Positions 1-7,931 of a stretch of DNA of 50,910 bases are shown in pieces (position 1 is the first letter of the stretch; the number at the start of each line of letters is the position of its first letter). The stretch is from the NCBI GenBank assembly GCA_902632935.1, contig CACPEJ010000001.1, positions 85,179 to 136,088 of the forward strand, given 5' to 3'. The notes under the pieces were generated by a model that was not told where the DNA came from, did not search any database, and saw only the letters and a program-made list of their open reading frames with translations. A program made the position numbers and the translations under genes. This DNA comes from an uncultured Pelagibacteraceae bacterium (lineage in GTDB: Bacteria; Pseudomonadota; Alphaproteobacteria; Pelagibacterales; Pelagibacteraceae).

Positions 1-188
1 CAGGTGATGGTTGTATTGATTATCAACCTTTATTTAATGTATTAAAAAATAATAATTATTCAGGATGGTTGGTGGTTGAGGCAGAGCAGGATCCGGCAAA
101 AGCAAATCCGTTAGTGTATGCGAAAATTGGTTATAATTATCTTACAGATACATTGAAAAAATCTGAAATTGAAATTTATAAAAATTGA
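1..188 (+). CDS. iolE: Inosose dehydratase IolE, C-terminal fragment
   Basis: The gene enters from the left edge; the visible 61 codons run from base 3 to a TGA at 186-188. IolE dehydrates 2-keto-myo-inositol (scyllo-inosose) to the cyclic diketone that IolD hydrolyses. The fragment carries the family's C-terminal signature: a GDGCIDY start, then WLVVEAEQDPAKANPL and YAKIGY, all highly typical of IolE in the xylose-isomerase-like TIM-barrel superfamily. The presence of iolD nearby (3954) supports the call. The stop abuts the stop of the convergent gene at 189 with no gap, so any terminator must lie inside coding sequence. Only the end is visible, so catalytic metal ligands cannot be checked. 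Confidence 0.85.
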   Translation, partial: GDGCIDYQPLFNVLKNNNYSGWLVVEAEQDPAKANPLVYAKIGYNYLTDTLKKSEIEIYKN

Positions 189-689
189 TTATCTATAGAG
201 TGAAGTTAGTTCATTATTTCCAGCAGCAACACATGGAGATTTAAAACAAGTACCCACAACCCATTCAGATCCAGGATCAGGTAAAAAATTTGATGACATC
301 ACAAATATAACACCCATCTCAACTGATTGCCCCGCTTTACCTTCTGCTTTAATTCTAGGATCAGGATCAGTTTTTACTTTAGTATCCTCTGAAAAGGGAT
401 TCTCTATATTAAGATTTTTGTTTATATAATTCACAACTTTAGATGAAGACCATTCGCCATTGCAGGGATCACCCCAAATAGTTAATTTACCTTCATCATT
501 ATTCCCGCAATTATTTATTTCTCCATTTATAAAATCTACTACTTTCTTATGATTTTCTTTAACCAAGTTAGCTTTTGCTTCAACAGCGGGTCTTGTACTT
601 GCAGTCCAGATCAACATACCAACCACATATACTAACGATAACAACACTAATGCTTCTAATAGTCCAAAATTTTTGAAATTTATTCGCAT
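189..689 (-). CDS. Small pilin-like single-pass membrane protein
   Basis: This 166-residue protein has one hydrophobic helix (about residues 9-29) followed by a soluble domain with four cysteines (61, 76, 148, 153), which suggests two disulfides in an extracytoplasmic domain. The N-terminus reads NFGLLEALVLLSLV. A Phe followed four residues later by Glu at the head of the helix resembles the Phe1/Glu5 arrangement of type IV pilins. However, the residue before Phe is Asn, not the Gly that prepilin peptidase prefers. It starts 2 nt after the stop of the 2-hydroxyacid dehydrogenase, so it looks like the last gene of the 3899-189 operon. The function is unknown; pseudopilin-like is an inference from the N-terminus only. 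Confidence 0.6.
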   Translation of the reverse strand: MRINFKNFGLLEALVLLSLVYVVGMLIWTASTRPAVEAKANLVKENHKKVVDFINGEINNCGNNDEGKLTIWGDPCNGEWSSSKVVNYINKNLNIENPFSEDTKVKTDPDPRIKAEGKAGQSVEMGVIFVMSSNFLPDPGSEWVVGTCFKSPCVAAGNNELTSLYR

Positions 690-691
690 AA

Positions 692-1657
692 TTAAAATTT
701 AATAATTTTTGATTTGTCTAATTTTTTTTCAAAAAAATCAATTATATTTTGTATTGTTTCTTTTCCCATTCTTATCATGCATTCTTCAGTAAATGCAGCG
801 GTATGAGGACTTAAAAAAACTTTATTGTTTTTTAGCAAAGGATTATCCTCTTTAGGTGGTTCTGTTTCAAAAACATCTAAACCTGCACCAAATATAAGAC
901 TTTCATTTAAAGCTTTATCTAGGTCATTCTCATTAATCATACCACCTCTTGCAGCATTAATGATTATACAATTTTTCCTCATTGTTTTAAGTAGGTCATA
1001 ATTAATAATATTTTTCGTTTTATCATTAAGAGGCATATGTAAAGAAATGGCATCCATAGATTTTACTGCTTCTGTAAGATCTTCGACTTTTTTCCCACCC
1101 AATTTCTCAATAATATCTTTTGAAACAAATGGATCATAAACAAAAACATTCATTTCAAATCCTTTACATCTTCTAATTAAAGATTGACCTATTCTTCCAA
1201 ATCCGGCAATTAAAATATTTTTTTTCCAAAGTTCAATTGTTTTTGGAAGTTTGTTTCTATTAGAAAAATTTCCTGTTTTAACAGACTCATCATACATATT
1301 TTTTCTCTTCGATATATTGAGCAACATAAACATAACATGTTCTGCCACCGCAACAGCATTTGCTGTAGCCGTAATTGCCAAGGTGATATTTTTTTCTTTA
1401 GAAGACTTGAGGTCAATATTGTCGTACCCAACCCCATGGCGAGATATAATCTTAAGTTTTTTTGATATATTGATTAATTCGCTAGATAAATTTGCTGTTC
1501 TAATTGATAGACCATCACACTCCAAAATTTTTTGTTTAATATCTTTGTCATCTATATTTTCAATAATCTCATAATCATAATTTGTGTTATTCTTTATGAG
1601 ATCTATCCCCGCTTTATGAATAGGTTGAATTATCAAAATTTTTTTTTTATCTGACAC
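692..1657 (-). CDS. D-isomer-specific 2-hydroxyacid dehydrogenase (SerA-like)
   Basis: This 321-residue NAD(P)-dependent enzyme interconverts a 2-hydroxyacid and a 2-ketoacid. The Rossmann nucleotide-binding motif GFGRIG lies at 152-157, the substrate-binding Arg in NAARGG at about 237, the acidic catalytic partner in DVFETEPP at 261-268, and the catalytic His in LSPHTA at 285. There is no C-terminal ACT domain, so it is of the short type and unlikely to be the feedback-regulated biosynthetic SerA. It sits 6 nt downstream of the aldolase gene and is probably co-transcribed with it. That context suggests it reduces or oxidises a ketoacid or semialdehyde from the aldolase step, for example a tartronate-semialdehyde or glyoxylate-like compound. 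The exact substrate cannot be read from sequence. Confidence 0.8.
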   Translation of the reverse strand: MSDKKKILIIQPIHKAGIDLIKNNTNYDYEIIENIDDKDIKQKILECDGLSIRTANLSSELINISKKLKIISRHGVGYDNIDLKSSKEKNITLAITATANAVAVAEHVMFMLLNISKRKNMYDESVKTGNFSNRNKLPKTIELWKKNILIAGFGRIGQSLIRRCKGFEMNVFVYDPFVSKDIIEKLGGKKVEDLTEAVKSMDAISLHMPLNDKTKNIINYDLLKTMRKNCIIINAARGGMINENDLDKALNESLIFGAGLDVFETEPPKEDNPLLKNNKVFLSPHTAAFTEECMIRMGKETIQNIIDFFEKKLDKSKIIKF

Positions 1658-1663
1658 TTAAAT

Positions 1664-2455
1664 TTAGTAAGCTTTAGAGTCTTCTTTTGATTTGATTGAT
1701 TTTAATTTAGATACAGCTTCTTTTGCACCAGCACTCATATACCTTTGATCGGATCCAATGGTTACCAAATTAAATCCTAAATTAAGCATTTTTTTTGCAT
1801 ACTCTGGACTAGCATTATGAATACCTGCAAAAATTTTATTTTTTTTTGCATGTTCCAAGATACTCAAAATCTTTTCATAAGTTGGACTTCCTTCAGGATT
1901 GTCAAAAGCTGGTTTTTGACCTATAGCCAGACTTAAATCAGCAGGTCCAATATAAATTCCATCTATTCCAGGCGTACTCATAATTTCATCTAATTTATCT
2001 AAAGCTTCTTTTGTCTCTATCATTGCCATTTTTAAAATCTCATCATTTGCAAAATCTCCATAATCTGAACCTCCATAAATTAATCCTCTAATTGGTCCAA
2101 AACTTCTATACCCTTCAGGGGGATACATGCATGCTTGAACAAATTTTTCTGCTTCAAATTTGTTACTCACCATTGGACAAATTACGCCGTAGCACCCTGC
2201 ATCTAAAATTTTCATTATTTGTCCTGGTTCATTCCAGTTTACTCTTGCTAAAGGAGTAACATCCGTAGATGAAATTGATTGCAGCATTTGTAATGCATTT
2301 GGATAATCTATAACACCATGTTGCATATCAATTGTAAGCGAGTCCCAACCTTGATGAGACATTACTTCCGCTGAGAAAGAGCTAGGAATTTGTAACCAGC
2401 CATTAATTATTTGCTCACCATTTATCATCATCTTTTTTATTTTATTTGTCCTCAT
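1664..2455 (-). CDS. HpcH/HpaI-family class II aldolase
   Basis: This 263-residue metal-dependent aldolase is related to 2-dehydro-3-deoxyglucarate aldolase (GarL) and 4-hydroxy-2-oxoheptanedioate aldolase (HpaI). It splits a 2-keto-3-deoxy acid into pyruvate and an aldehyde. The family motifs are present: DMQHG at 43-47 with the base His46, the pyruvate-carboxylate Arg71 in LARVNW, the metal ligand Glu147 in MIETKEA, and GPADLSLAIG at 170-179 with the second metal ligand Asp173. It begins 1 nt after the aldehyde dehydrogenase stop, so the two are almost certainly one operon. The aldehyde product would be a natural substrate for that dehydrogenase. The acceptor aldehyde is unknown. Confidence 0.85.
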   Translation of the reverse strand: MRTNKIKKMMINGEQIINGWLQIPSSFSAEVMSHQGWDSLTIDMQHGVIDYPNALQMLQSISSTDVTPLARVNWNEPGQIMKILDAGCYGVICPMVSNKFEAEKFVQACMYPPEGYRSFGPIRGLIYGGSDYGDFANDEILKMAMIETKEALDKLDEIMSTPGIDGIYIGPADLSLAIGQKPAFDNPEGSPTYEKILSILEHAKKNKIFAGIHNASPEYAKKMLNLGFNLVTIGSDQRYMSAGAKEAVSKLKSIKSKEDSKAY

Positions 2456-2456
2456 T

Positions 2457-3899
2457 TTAAGATTTCAAACCAAGGTGAGTGTACTTTATATTAAGATAAT
2501 CTTTAATTGCCATTGAACCACCTTCACGTCCATATCCAGTTTGTTTAATTCCTCCAAAAGGTGCCTCAGCTATCGCAACTGCAGGAGTATTAACTGCAAC
2601 AGTACCAGTTTCCATTAATTCTGAAGCTCTGTGAGCTTTATCCATAGAATTTGTATAAATATAACTACATAATCCTAAGTCATTATCATTAGCTCTCTCA
2701 ACTACTTCATCAAAAGTTTTAAATGACAACATTGGAACTAATGGACCAAATGGTTCTTGTTTCATTATTGTAAAATTGTCCTTTACATTGTCAAAAACTG
2801 TTGGCTCATAAAAATATCCTTTGTTAAAACCTTGAGGTCTTTTTCCGCCCAATAAAACTTTTGCTCCCTCTTTTTTAGTTGTTTCAACTAATTCTTCGAT
2901 TTCTCCTAATCTTTTTGCAGTTGTTAAAGGACCTAATTGAACTCCTTCATCTAAACCATTTCCAATTTTTAATTTTTTGGTTCTTTCAATAAACGCATTA
3001 ATGAATTCGTCTTTTTTATTTTCTTGTATATAAAATCTATTAGGTGAAATACAAACTTGACCATTATTTCTAAATTTTGCAGTAATTGCCATATCTGCAA
3101 CTTTATTTATATCAACATCATCAAAAACTATAAACGGTGAGTGTCCACTAAGCTCCATCGTGACTCTTTGAACTTTGTCTGCAGCCTTTTTTAAGATTAA
3201 TTTTCCTACTCTTGTTGATCCAGTAATTGAAACCTTTTTAATAATATCAGACTCTAACAACTCATTTGAAATACTTTCAGGATCTCCTGATAATAAGTTT
3301 ACAACTCCTGGAGGGACTCCCGCTTCTTTACAAATATCTACTAACTCCATTACTGTTCCTGGAGTAATTACATCAGGCTTACAAATTACTGAACATCCGG
3401 CAGCTAATGCTGTTGAAATTTTTCTTGCTGCTAGAATTAAAGGAAAATTCCATGGCACTAAAGCTGCTACAACTCCAACTGGCTGATAATAAACATGAAC
3501 TCTCGTATCTGGAAATCGACTTTCGACTGTTTGTCCATAAATTCTTTTTGTTTCCTCAGCATTCCACTCAAAAATATCAGCAGCCCCACCAGTTTCGCCA
3601 ATTCCCTCTGCTAAAGGTTTTCCAACTTCAATCGTTAACCATTTTGCTAAAACATCTTGTTTTTTTCTTAAAAGATCAGCAATTTTTCTAATAATATATG
3701 ATCTCTGCCAAGGTAAAGTGTTTTTCCAAACTTCCAAACCTTTCTCTGCAGATTTAAGAGCTTTTTGAACATCTGCTGAAGACGCTTTAGACGCTTGGCC
3801 AATAATTTCTTCTGTAGCAGGATTTATAACATCGTAAGTTTCTTTTTTTTCCGCTTGTTGCCACTTACCATCTATGAACTGCCCAAATTTACTATACAT
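2457..3899 (-). CDS. NAD(P)-dependent aldehyde dehydrogenase (succinate-semialdehyde-like)
   Basis: This is a 480-residue enzyme of the ALDH superfamily. The start is placed at the ATG at 3899 (MYSKFGQFIDGKW), the usual family N-terminus; the 37 residues further upstream to 4010 are not ALDH-like and would run through the divergent promoter into iolD. Active-site residues are visible: Asn151 in VPWNFP, Lys174 in CKPD, the general base Glu249 in MELSGHSP, and the nucleophile Cys283 in NNGQVCISPNRF. Closest subgroups by motif are succinate-, glycolaldehyde- and 2,5-dioxovalerate-type dehydrogenases. It lacks hallmarks that would make it the CoA-acylating IolA. It leads the operon with the aldolase, so it probably oxidises the aldolase's aldehyde product. 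Confidence 0.85.
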   Translation of the reverse strand: MYSKFGQFIDGKWQQAEKKETYDVINPATEEIIGQASKASSADVQKALKSAEKGLEVWKNTLPWQRSYIIRKIADLLRKKQDVLAKWLTIEVGKPLAEGIGETGGAADIFEWNAEETKRIYGQTVESRFPDTRVHVYYQPVGVVAALVPWNFPLILAARKISTALAAGCSVICKPDVITPGTVMELVDICKEAGVPPGVVNLLSGDPESISNELLESDIIKKVSITGSTRVGKLILKKAADKVQRVTMELSGHSPFIVFDDVDINKVADMAITAKFRNNGQVCISPNRFYIQENKKDEFINAFIERTKKLKIGNGLDEGVQLGPLTTAKRLGEIEELVETTKKEGAKVLLGGKRPQGFNKGYFYEPTVFDNVKDNFTIMKQEPFGPLVPMLSFKTFDEVVERANDNDLGLCSYIYTNSMDKAHRASELMETGTVAVNTPAVAIAEAPFGGIKQTGYGREGGSMAIKDYLNIKYTHLGLKS

Positions 3900-3953
3900 A
3901 ATTTTTATTTTATGGTTAATTAAGCGAAATTTTAAGAGAATATATCTACAATT
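3900..3953. promoter_or_regulatory. Divergent promoter region between aldehyde dehydrogenase and iolD
   Basis: Only 54 bp separate the two divergent start codons, so both promoters and any shared operator must fit here or inside the coding ends. The sequence is A/T-rich, with a GAATATATC stretch before iolD. No clean -35/-10 pair or palindrome could be assigned. Confidence 0.4.
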
Positions 3954-5798
3954 ATGAAAAAAATAAAGCTTACATGTGCTCATGCAATTGTAAAGTTCCT
4001 GACTTCTCAAAAAATTCTTATCGATGGTAAAAAAGAACCTTTATTCGCTGGTGCTTTTGGAATATTTGGTCATGGTAATGTAGCTTGTTTAGGACAAGCT
4101 TTAGAGGAAAATAAAGATAAACTTCCAACTTATAGAGGTCATCATGAGCAAAACATGGCTTTAACAGGAATTGCTTACGCTAGAGCAAAAAGAAGAAAAC
4201 AAGTATTTGTAGCAACAAGTTCTGTAGGTCCTGGTTCTACAAATATGGTAACAGCTGCAGCAGTTGCGATGAGTAATAGACTGCCAATTTTATTTCTTCC
4301 GGGTGATACTTACGCAAATAGGATGCCTGATCCAGTTTTACAACAAGTAGAACATTTTAATAATCCAGGAATTACTCAAAATGATGCTTTTAAACCAGTT
4401 ACAAAATATTTTGATAGAATAACCAGACCAGAACAAATTTTACAAACATTTCCCCAAGCAGTACAAGTTTTATTAGACCCAGCTGATTGTGGTCCAGTAT
4501 GCATATCTTTATGTCAGGATATACAAGGAGAAATTTTTGATTATCCTGAGGAATTTTTTAAAGAAAAAATCCATAATATACGAAGACCAAGACCTGATGA
4601 TTTTCAAATTAAAGAGGCAGCTGAAAAAATTAAAAAATCAAAAAATCCAATCATAATTTCTGGTGGAGGTGTTTTTTACTCAGATGCAATGGAGGAACTT
4701 TCTACTTTTGCAGTTAAACACAATATACCCGTAACACAAACTGTAATGGGTTATTCTTCAATGAAAAGAGATCATTCTCATTTTTTAGGACCTATTGGGG
4801 GTTTAGGAGGAAAAGCAGCAAACAACTTTGCAAAAAAAACTGATTTAGCGATTGCTATTGGAACTAAGTTAGGAGATTTCACAACTGGGTCATGGTCCAA
4901 TTTTGAAAATCCAAATTTTTCATTAGTATCAATTAATGTTGCAAGATTTGATGCTAGTAAGCATATGGCACAATCAATTATTGGAGATGCAAAAGTTTCT
5001 CTAAATGAACTATCACAAGCTTTAGGTGATTGGAAAGCATCCGAGGAATGGCATAAAAAATCCAGAGATGAACTTAAATCTTGGAATGAATATGTTGATA
5101 AAGAAAGTGGACCAACTAATCAAAAACTCCCAAGTTATGCTCATGCAGTTGGTGCAATTTATAGAAATTCTGATCCAAGTGACATCGCTGTCACTGCAGC
5201 TGGAGGTTTGGTAGGAGAAGTTGTTCAAATTTGGAGACCAAGAGAACTTAATACTCATGAAACAGAGTGGGGCTTTAGTTGTATGAGTTATGAAATTTCT
5301 GGAGCTTTAGGAATTAAAATGGCCAACCCAAATAAAGAAGTTATCACATTTGTAGGTGATGGATCATATTTACTTTATAATTCAGATATATATTCATCTG
5401 TAATAACTAATAATAAACTAATTGTAATTGTTTGTGATAATGGTGGTCACGCTGTCATTAATAGACTTCAATTATTTAAGGGTGGAAAAGAATTTAATTG
5501 TCTGTTTGAGAGTTCAAATGTTTCAAATTTAGTAAAAGTAAATTTTGCAAAACATGCAGAAAGTATGGGGGCAAAGTCTGAAGAGGTAAGTTCTATCAGT
5601 GAATTAGAGGAAGCTTTCAAAAGAGCGAAGAAATCAAAAGTGACTTACGTTATTTCAATCAAAACTCATTCGTATCAATGGCTTGAAGGATCAGCTTATT
5701 GGGAAAGTCCAACTTTAGAAATTCCCAAAACCAAAGAAAATGAAAAAGCTCTAAAATTACACAAAGAAGGTAAAGCAAAACAAAGACAGGGAGTATAA
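3954..5798 (+). CDS. iolD: 3D-(3,5/4)-trihydroxycyclohexane-1,2-dione hydrolase IolD
   Basis: This 614-residue thiamin-diphosphate enzyme cleaves the ring of the cyclic diketone from IolE, giving 5-deoxy-glucuronate in myo-inositol catabolism. The N-terminal PYR domain holds the catalytic Glu65 in YRGHHEQNMA. The C-terminal PP domain has the GDGS motif (VITFVGDGSYLLYNSD, about 465-480), with the Mg-binding Asn further on. The stretch WGFSCMSYEISGALGIKMA just before it is diagnostic for IolD, where other family members read YGFSCMGYEI. Length matches the family. It heads a plus-strand operon: the next gene starts 5 nt after its stop. It also shares the pathway with the iolE fragment at the left edge. 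Confidence 0.9.
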   Translation: MKKIKLTCAHAIVKFLTSQKILIDGKKEPLFAGAFGIFGHGNVACLGQALEENKDKLPTYRGHHEQNMALTGIAYARAKRRKQVFVATSSVGPGSTNMVTAAAVAMSNRLPILFLPGDTYANRMPDPVLQQVEHFNNPGITQNDAFKPVTKYFDRITRPEQILQTFPQAVQVLLDPADCGPVCISLCQDIQGEIFDYPEEFFKEKIHNIRRPRPDDFQIKEAAEKIKKSKNPIIISGGGVFYSDAMEELSTFAVKHNIPVTQTVMGYSSMKRDHSHFLGPIGGLGGKAANNFAKKTDLAIAIGTKLGDFTTGSWSNFENPNFSLVSINVARFDASKHMAQSIIGDAKVSLNELSQALGDWKASEEWHKKSRDELKSWNEYVDKESGPTNQKLPSYAHAVGAIYRNSDPSDIAVTAAGGLVGEVVQIWRPRELNTHETEWGFSCMSYEISGALGIKMANPNKEVITFVGDGSYLLYNSDIYSSVITNNKLIVIVCDNGGHAVINRLQLFKGGKEFNCLFESSNVSNLVKVNFAKHAESMGAKSEEVSSISELEEAFKRAKKSKVTYVISIKTHSYQWLEGSAYWESPTLEIPKTKENEKALKLHKEGKAKQRQGV

Positions 5799-5803
5799 CC
5801 CTA

Positions 5804-6964
5804 ATGAGCAAAGTATTTAAAGTTGGCTTAATTGGCTGTGGTCATATCGCAGAAACATATTTCAGAGCTCACAAATATTTCAAAAATTTTAAAATCATTA
5901 AATGCGCAGATGTTAAAGAAAAAGCAGCAAAGAAATGTGCTAAAATTTATAAAATTAAATCAGTTTCGGTAAATAATTTACTCAAAGATAAACAGGTTGA
6001 AATAATATTAAATCTAACCCCTCCAAAAGTTCATTATCAAATTGCAAAAAAGTCTTTGTTAAATGGAAAACATGTATACTCAGAAAAACCACTAGCAATA
6101 AATTTAAAAGACGGAAAAGAACTACTTAAGCTCTCAAAAAAAAAGAAATTATACTTAGGAAATGCTCCAGATACTTTTCTAGGAGGAGGCAATCAAAAAT
6201 CGAAGGAATTATTAGAAGGTAAAAGTATTGGTAAAGTAAATTTAGGTAATGCGATTTTTGCTTTTCCAGGGGTTCAATCTTATCATCCTGACCCAGAACC
6301 ATGGTTTGCAAAAAAAGAAGGTGGTCCAGTAATTGATATGGGACCTTATTATCTCACAGCATTAGTAAATTTATTGGGTCCAGCAAAAGAGGTAAAAGCC
6401 GCAAGTTTAATGAGAGGTTCACGATTTAGAACAATTGGTATTGGTCCTAAAAAAGGAAAAAGAATTAAGGTAGAATGTCCAACGACATATTTTACAACAA
6501 TTATATTTAAAAATGGAAGCATAATAAGACTTACTCTATCTTTTGATGTTATAGCCCATCAAAGAAATCATATTGAACTTTATGGAACCAAAGGTTCAAT
6601 GATTGTGCCAGATCCTAATATGTTCGGTGGTTCAGTTTATGTATGTAAAAAATTAGGAAGCCCATGGAAAGAATTTAAAACAAATAAAATGCCACTAGGA
6701 AAAATTAATATTAGAACGCAAAGTTCTAGAGCAAATGAGTCACCTACTAACGCTAATTATAGAGGAGTTGGTCTTGCAGAAATGGCTTATTGTATTGATA
6801 AAAAAAAGATACATAGATGCAATGGAGAAGTATCTTTGCATGTTCTTGACTTGATACAATCAACTATGCAATCTGCTAAAACAAATAAACCAATTAGACT
6901 TAGTACAACATGCAAAATTCCAAAACTTTTTATTAATAAAGAAATAAATAAATTAATGAGATAA
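5804..6964 (+). CDS. Gfo/Idh/MocA-family oxidoreductase
   Basis: This 386-residue NAD(P)-dependent oxidoreductase belongs to the family that includes inositol 2-dehydrogenases (IolG, IolX) and sugar dehydrogenases. The N-terminal Rossmann motif is LIGCGHIAE at 9-17. The conserved catalytic-face motif EKP lies at 94-96, within the segment SEKPLAINLKDG. The substrate-domain segment GGPVIDMGPYYLT is present, but the usual His of the GxH motif is Tyr here, so the proton relay may differ from canonical IolG. The gene sits 5 nt after iolD and 3 nt before the kinase. The position supports action on inositol or an inositol-derived ketone or sugar acid. Calling it iolG would overstate the evidence. 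Confidence 0.8.
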   Translation: MSKVFKVGLIGCGHIAETYFRAHKYFKNFKIIKCADVKEKAAKKCAKIYKIKSVSVNNLLKDKQVEIILNLTPPKVHYQIAKKSLLNGKHVYSEKPLAINLKDGKELLKLSKKKKLYLGNAPDTFLGGGNQKSKELLEGKSIGKVNLGNAIFAFPGVQSYHPDPEPWFAKKEGGPVIDMGPYYLTALVNLLGPAKEVKAASLMRGSRFRTIGIGPKKGKRIKVECPTTYFTTIIFKNGSIIRLTLSFDVIAHQRNHIELYGTKGSMIVPDPNMFGGSVYVCKKLGSPWKEFKTNKMPLGKINIRTQSSRANESPTNANYRGVGLAEMAYCIDKKKIHRCNGEVSLHVLDLIQSTMQSAKTNKPIRLSTTCKIPKLFINKEINKLMR

Positions 6965-6967
6965 AAT

Positions 6968-7870
6968 ATGCAGATTGGAATTGATCTTGGGGCAAGTAAA
7001 ATAGAGTATGTGTTATTAGATGATGTTGGCAATGAGCATCATAGAGAAAGAACCGAAGTTCCAAAAAATTATAAAGATACATTATCCATAATTAAAAAAA
7101 TAGTTATCGAACTCGAACGTAAAGCAGGTAAAGAATTACCGGTGGGTGTATGTCATCCAGGGATTCATTCTATACAAACAGGACTAGTTAAAAATGCACC
7201 TAATTCTTTTTGGATTAATGGTAAACCTTTACAAAGAGATTTACGGAGTGAGATTGGTAAAGAAATTTATTGTGAAAATGATGCAAACTGTTTTGCTTTA
7301 TCAGAAGCAATAGATGGTTCTGGAAAACATTATAAAATAGTTTTTGGGGTAATTCTTGGATCTGGTGTTGGAGGCGGTTTAGTTATAGATAAACGAATTG
7401 TCAATGGACCTAATGGGATTACTGGAGAATGGGGACATAATCAAATACCGAGCGCTTGTATTGAAGGTGTTCAAATAAAAAAAACCAATTTAAGAGCTGG
7501 GGAAATAGAAAACTTTGTTGCGGGTATAGGTATTTCTAAAGCGTTCAAAAACGAGTTTAAAAAGGATTTATCTGCCCAAAAGATATTTGAGATGCATAGA
7601 AAACTTGATTTAGATGCGGAAAAATTAATTGATAAATATAAAGATCAACTCGCTATGTCTTTAGCCACAGTTGTTAATATTATTGATCCAGATGTATTTG
7701 TTTTCGGGGGTGGAGTATCTAACGAAATAAATTTTTTAGATGAAATTAAACAAAAAATGAAAAAATTTGTAGCAGGGGGTGAATTTGAGGGGACTTTTTT
7801 AAAACCCAAATTCGGTGATGCAAGCGGTGTTCGGGGTGCAGCTCGATTAGCAAGAACCACAAATTATTGA
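6968..7870 (+). CDS. ROK-family sugar kinase lacking the zinc motif
   Basis: This 300-residue protein has the ROK-kinase plan. The phosphate-1 ATP motif GIDLGASKIE is at 4-13, catalytic Asp105 lies in CENDANCFA, the phosphate-2 loop GSGVGGGL is at 131-138, and the EWGHNQI motif at 154-160 carries the conserved substrate/zinc His. The cysteine cluster CxCGxxGCxE that normally follows is replaced by KTNLRAGEIE (172-181): all three cysteines are gone, though the flanking ENFVAG is kept. Family members phosphorylate glucose, fructose, N-acetylglucosamine or mannosamine. In this operon it could stand in for the PfkB-type IolC kinase, which I do not see. It is translated from 3 nt after the oxidoreductase. 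Confidence 0.8.
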   Translation: MQIGIDLGASKIEYVLLDDVGNEHHRERTEVPKNYKDTLSIIKKIVIELERKAGKELPVGVCHPGIHSIQTGLVKNAPNSFWINGKPLQRDLRSEIGKEIYCENDANCFALSEAIDGSGKHYKIVFGVILGSGVGGGLVIDKRIVNGPNGITGEWGHNQIPSACIEGVQIKKTNLRAGEIENFVAGIGISKAFKNEFKKDLSAQKIFEMHRKLDLDAEKLIDKYKDQLAMSLATVVNIIDPDVFVFGGGVSNEINFLDEIKQKMKKFVAGGEFEGTFLKPKFGDASGVRGAARLARTTNY

Positions 7871-7931
7871 CTAGTGAATAAAATTCATTTACTACAAAAG
7901 GAGCTAATTATTTAAGTTTAGGAAGAGAAAT

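Noticed and set aside
1251..1574. 107-codon plus-strand frame opposite the 2-hydroxyacid dehydrogenase
   Set aside because: Antisense shadow of a gene with clear catalytic motifs. No family features of its own.
3175..3486. 103-codon plus-strand frame opposite the aldehyde dehydrogenase
   Set aside because: Antisense shadow of conserved ALDH coding sequence with no ribosome site or domain.
2457..3899. Assignment as methylmalonate-semialdehyde dehydrogenase (IolA)
   Set aside because: The MELSGHSP/NNGQVCISPNRF motifs fit semialdehyde dehydrogenases of the GabD type, not the CoA-dependent IolA group.
3900..4010. A longer N-terminus (37 extra residues) for the aldehyde dehydrogenase
   Set aside because: The extension is Cys/Tyr/Phe-rich, does not resemble the family, crosses the divergent promoter region and overlaps the iolD start. 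ATG 3899 gives the standard N-terminus.
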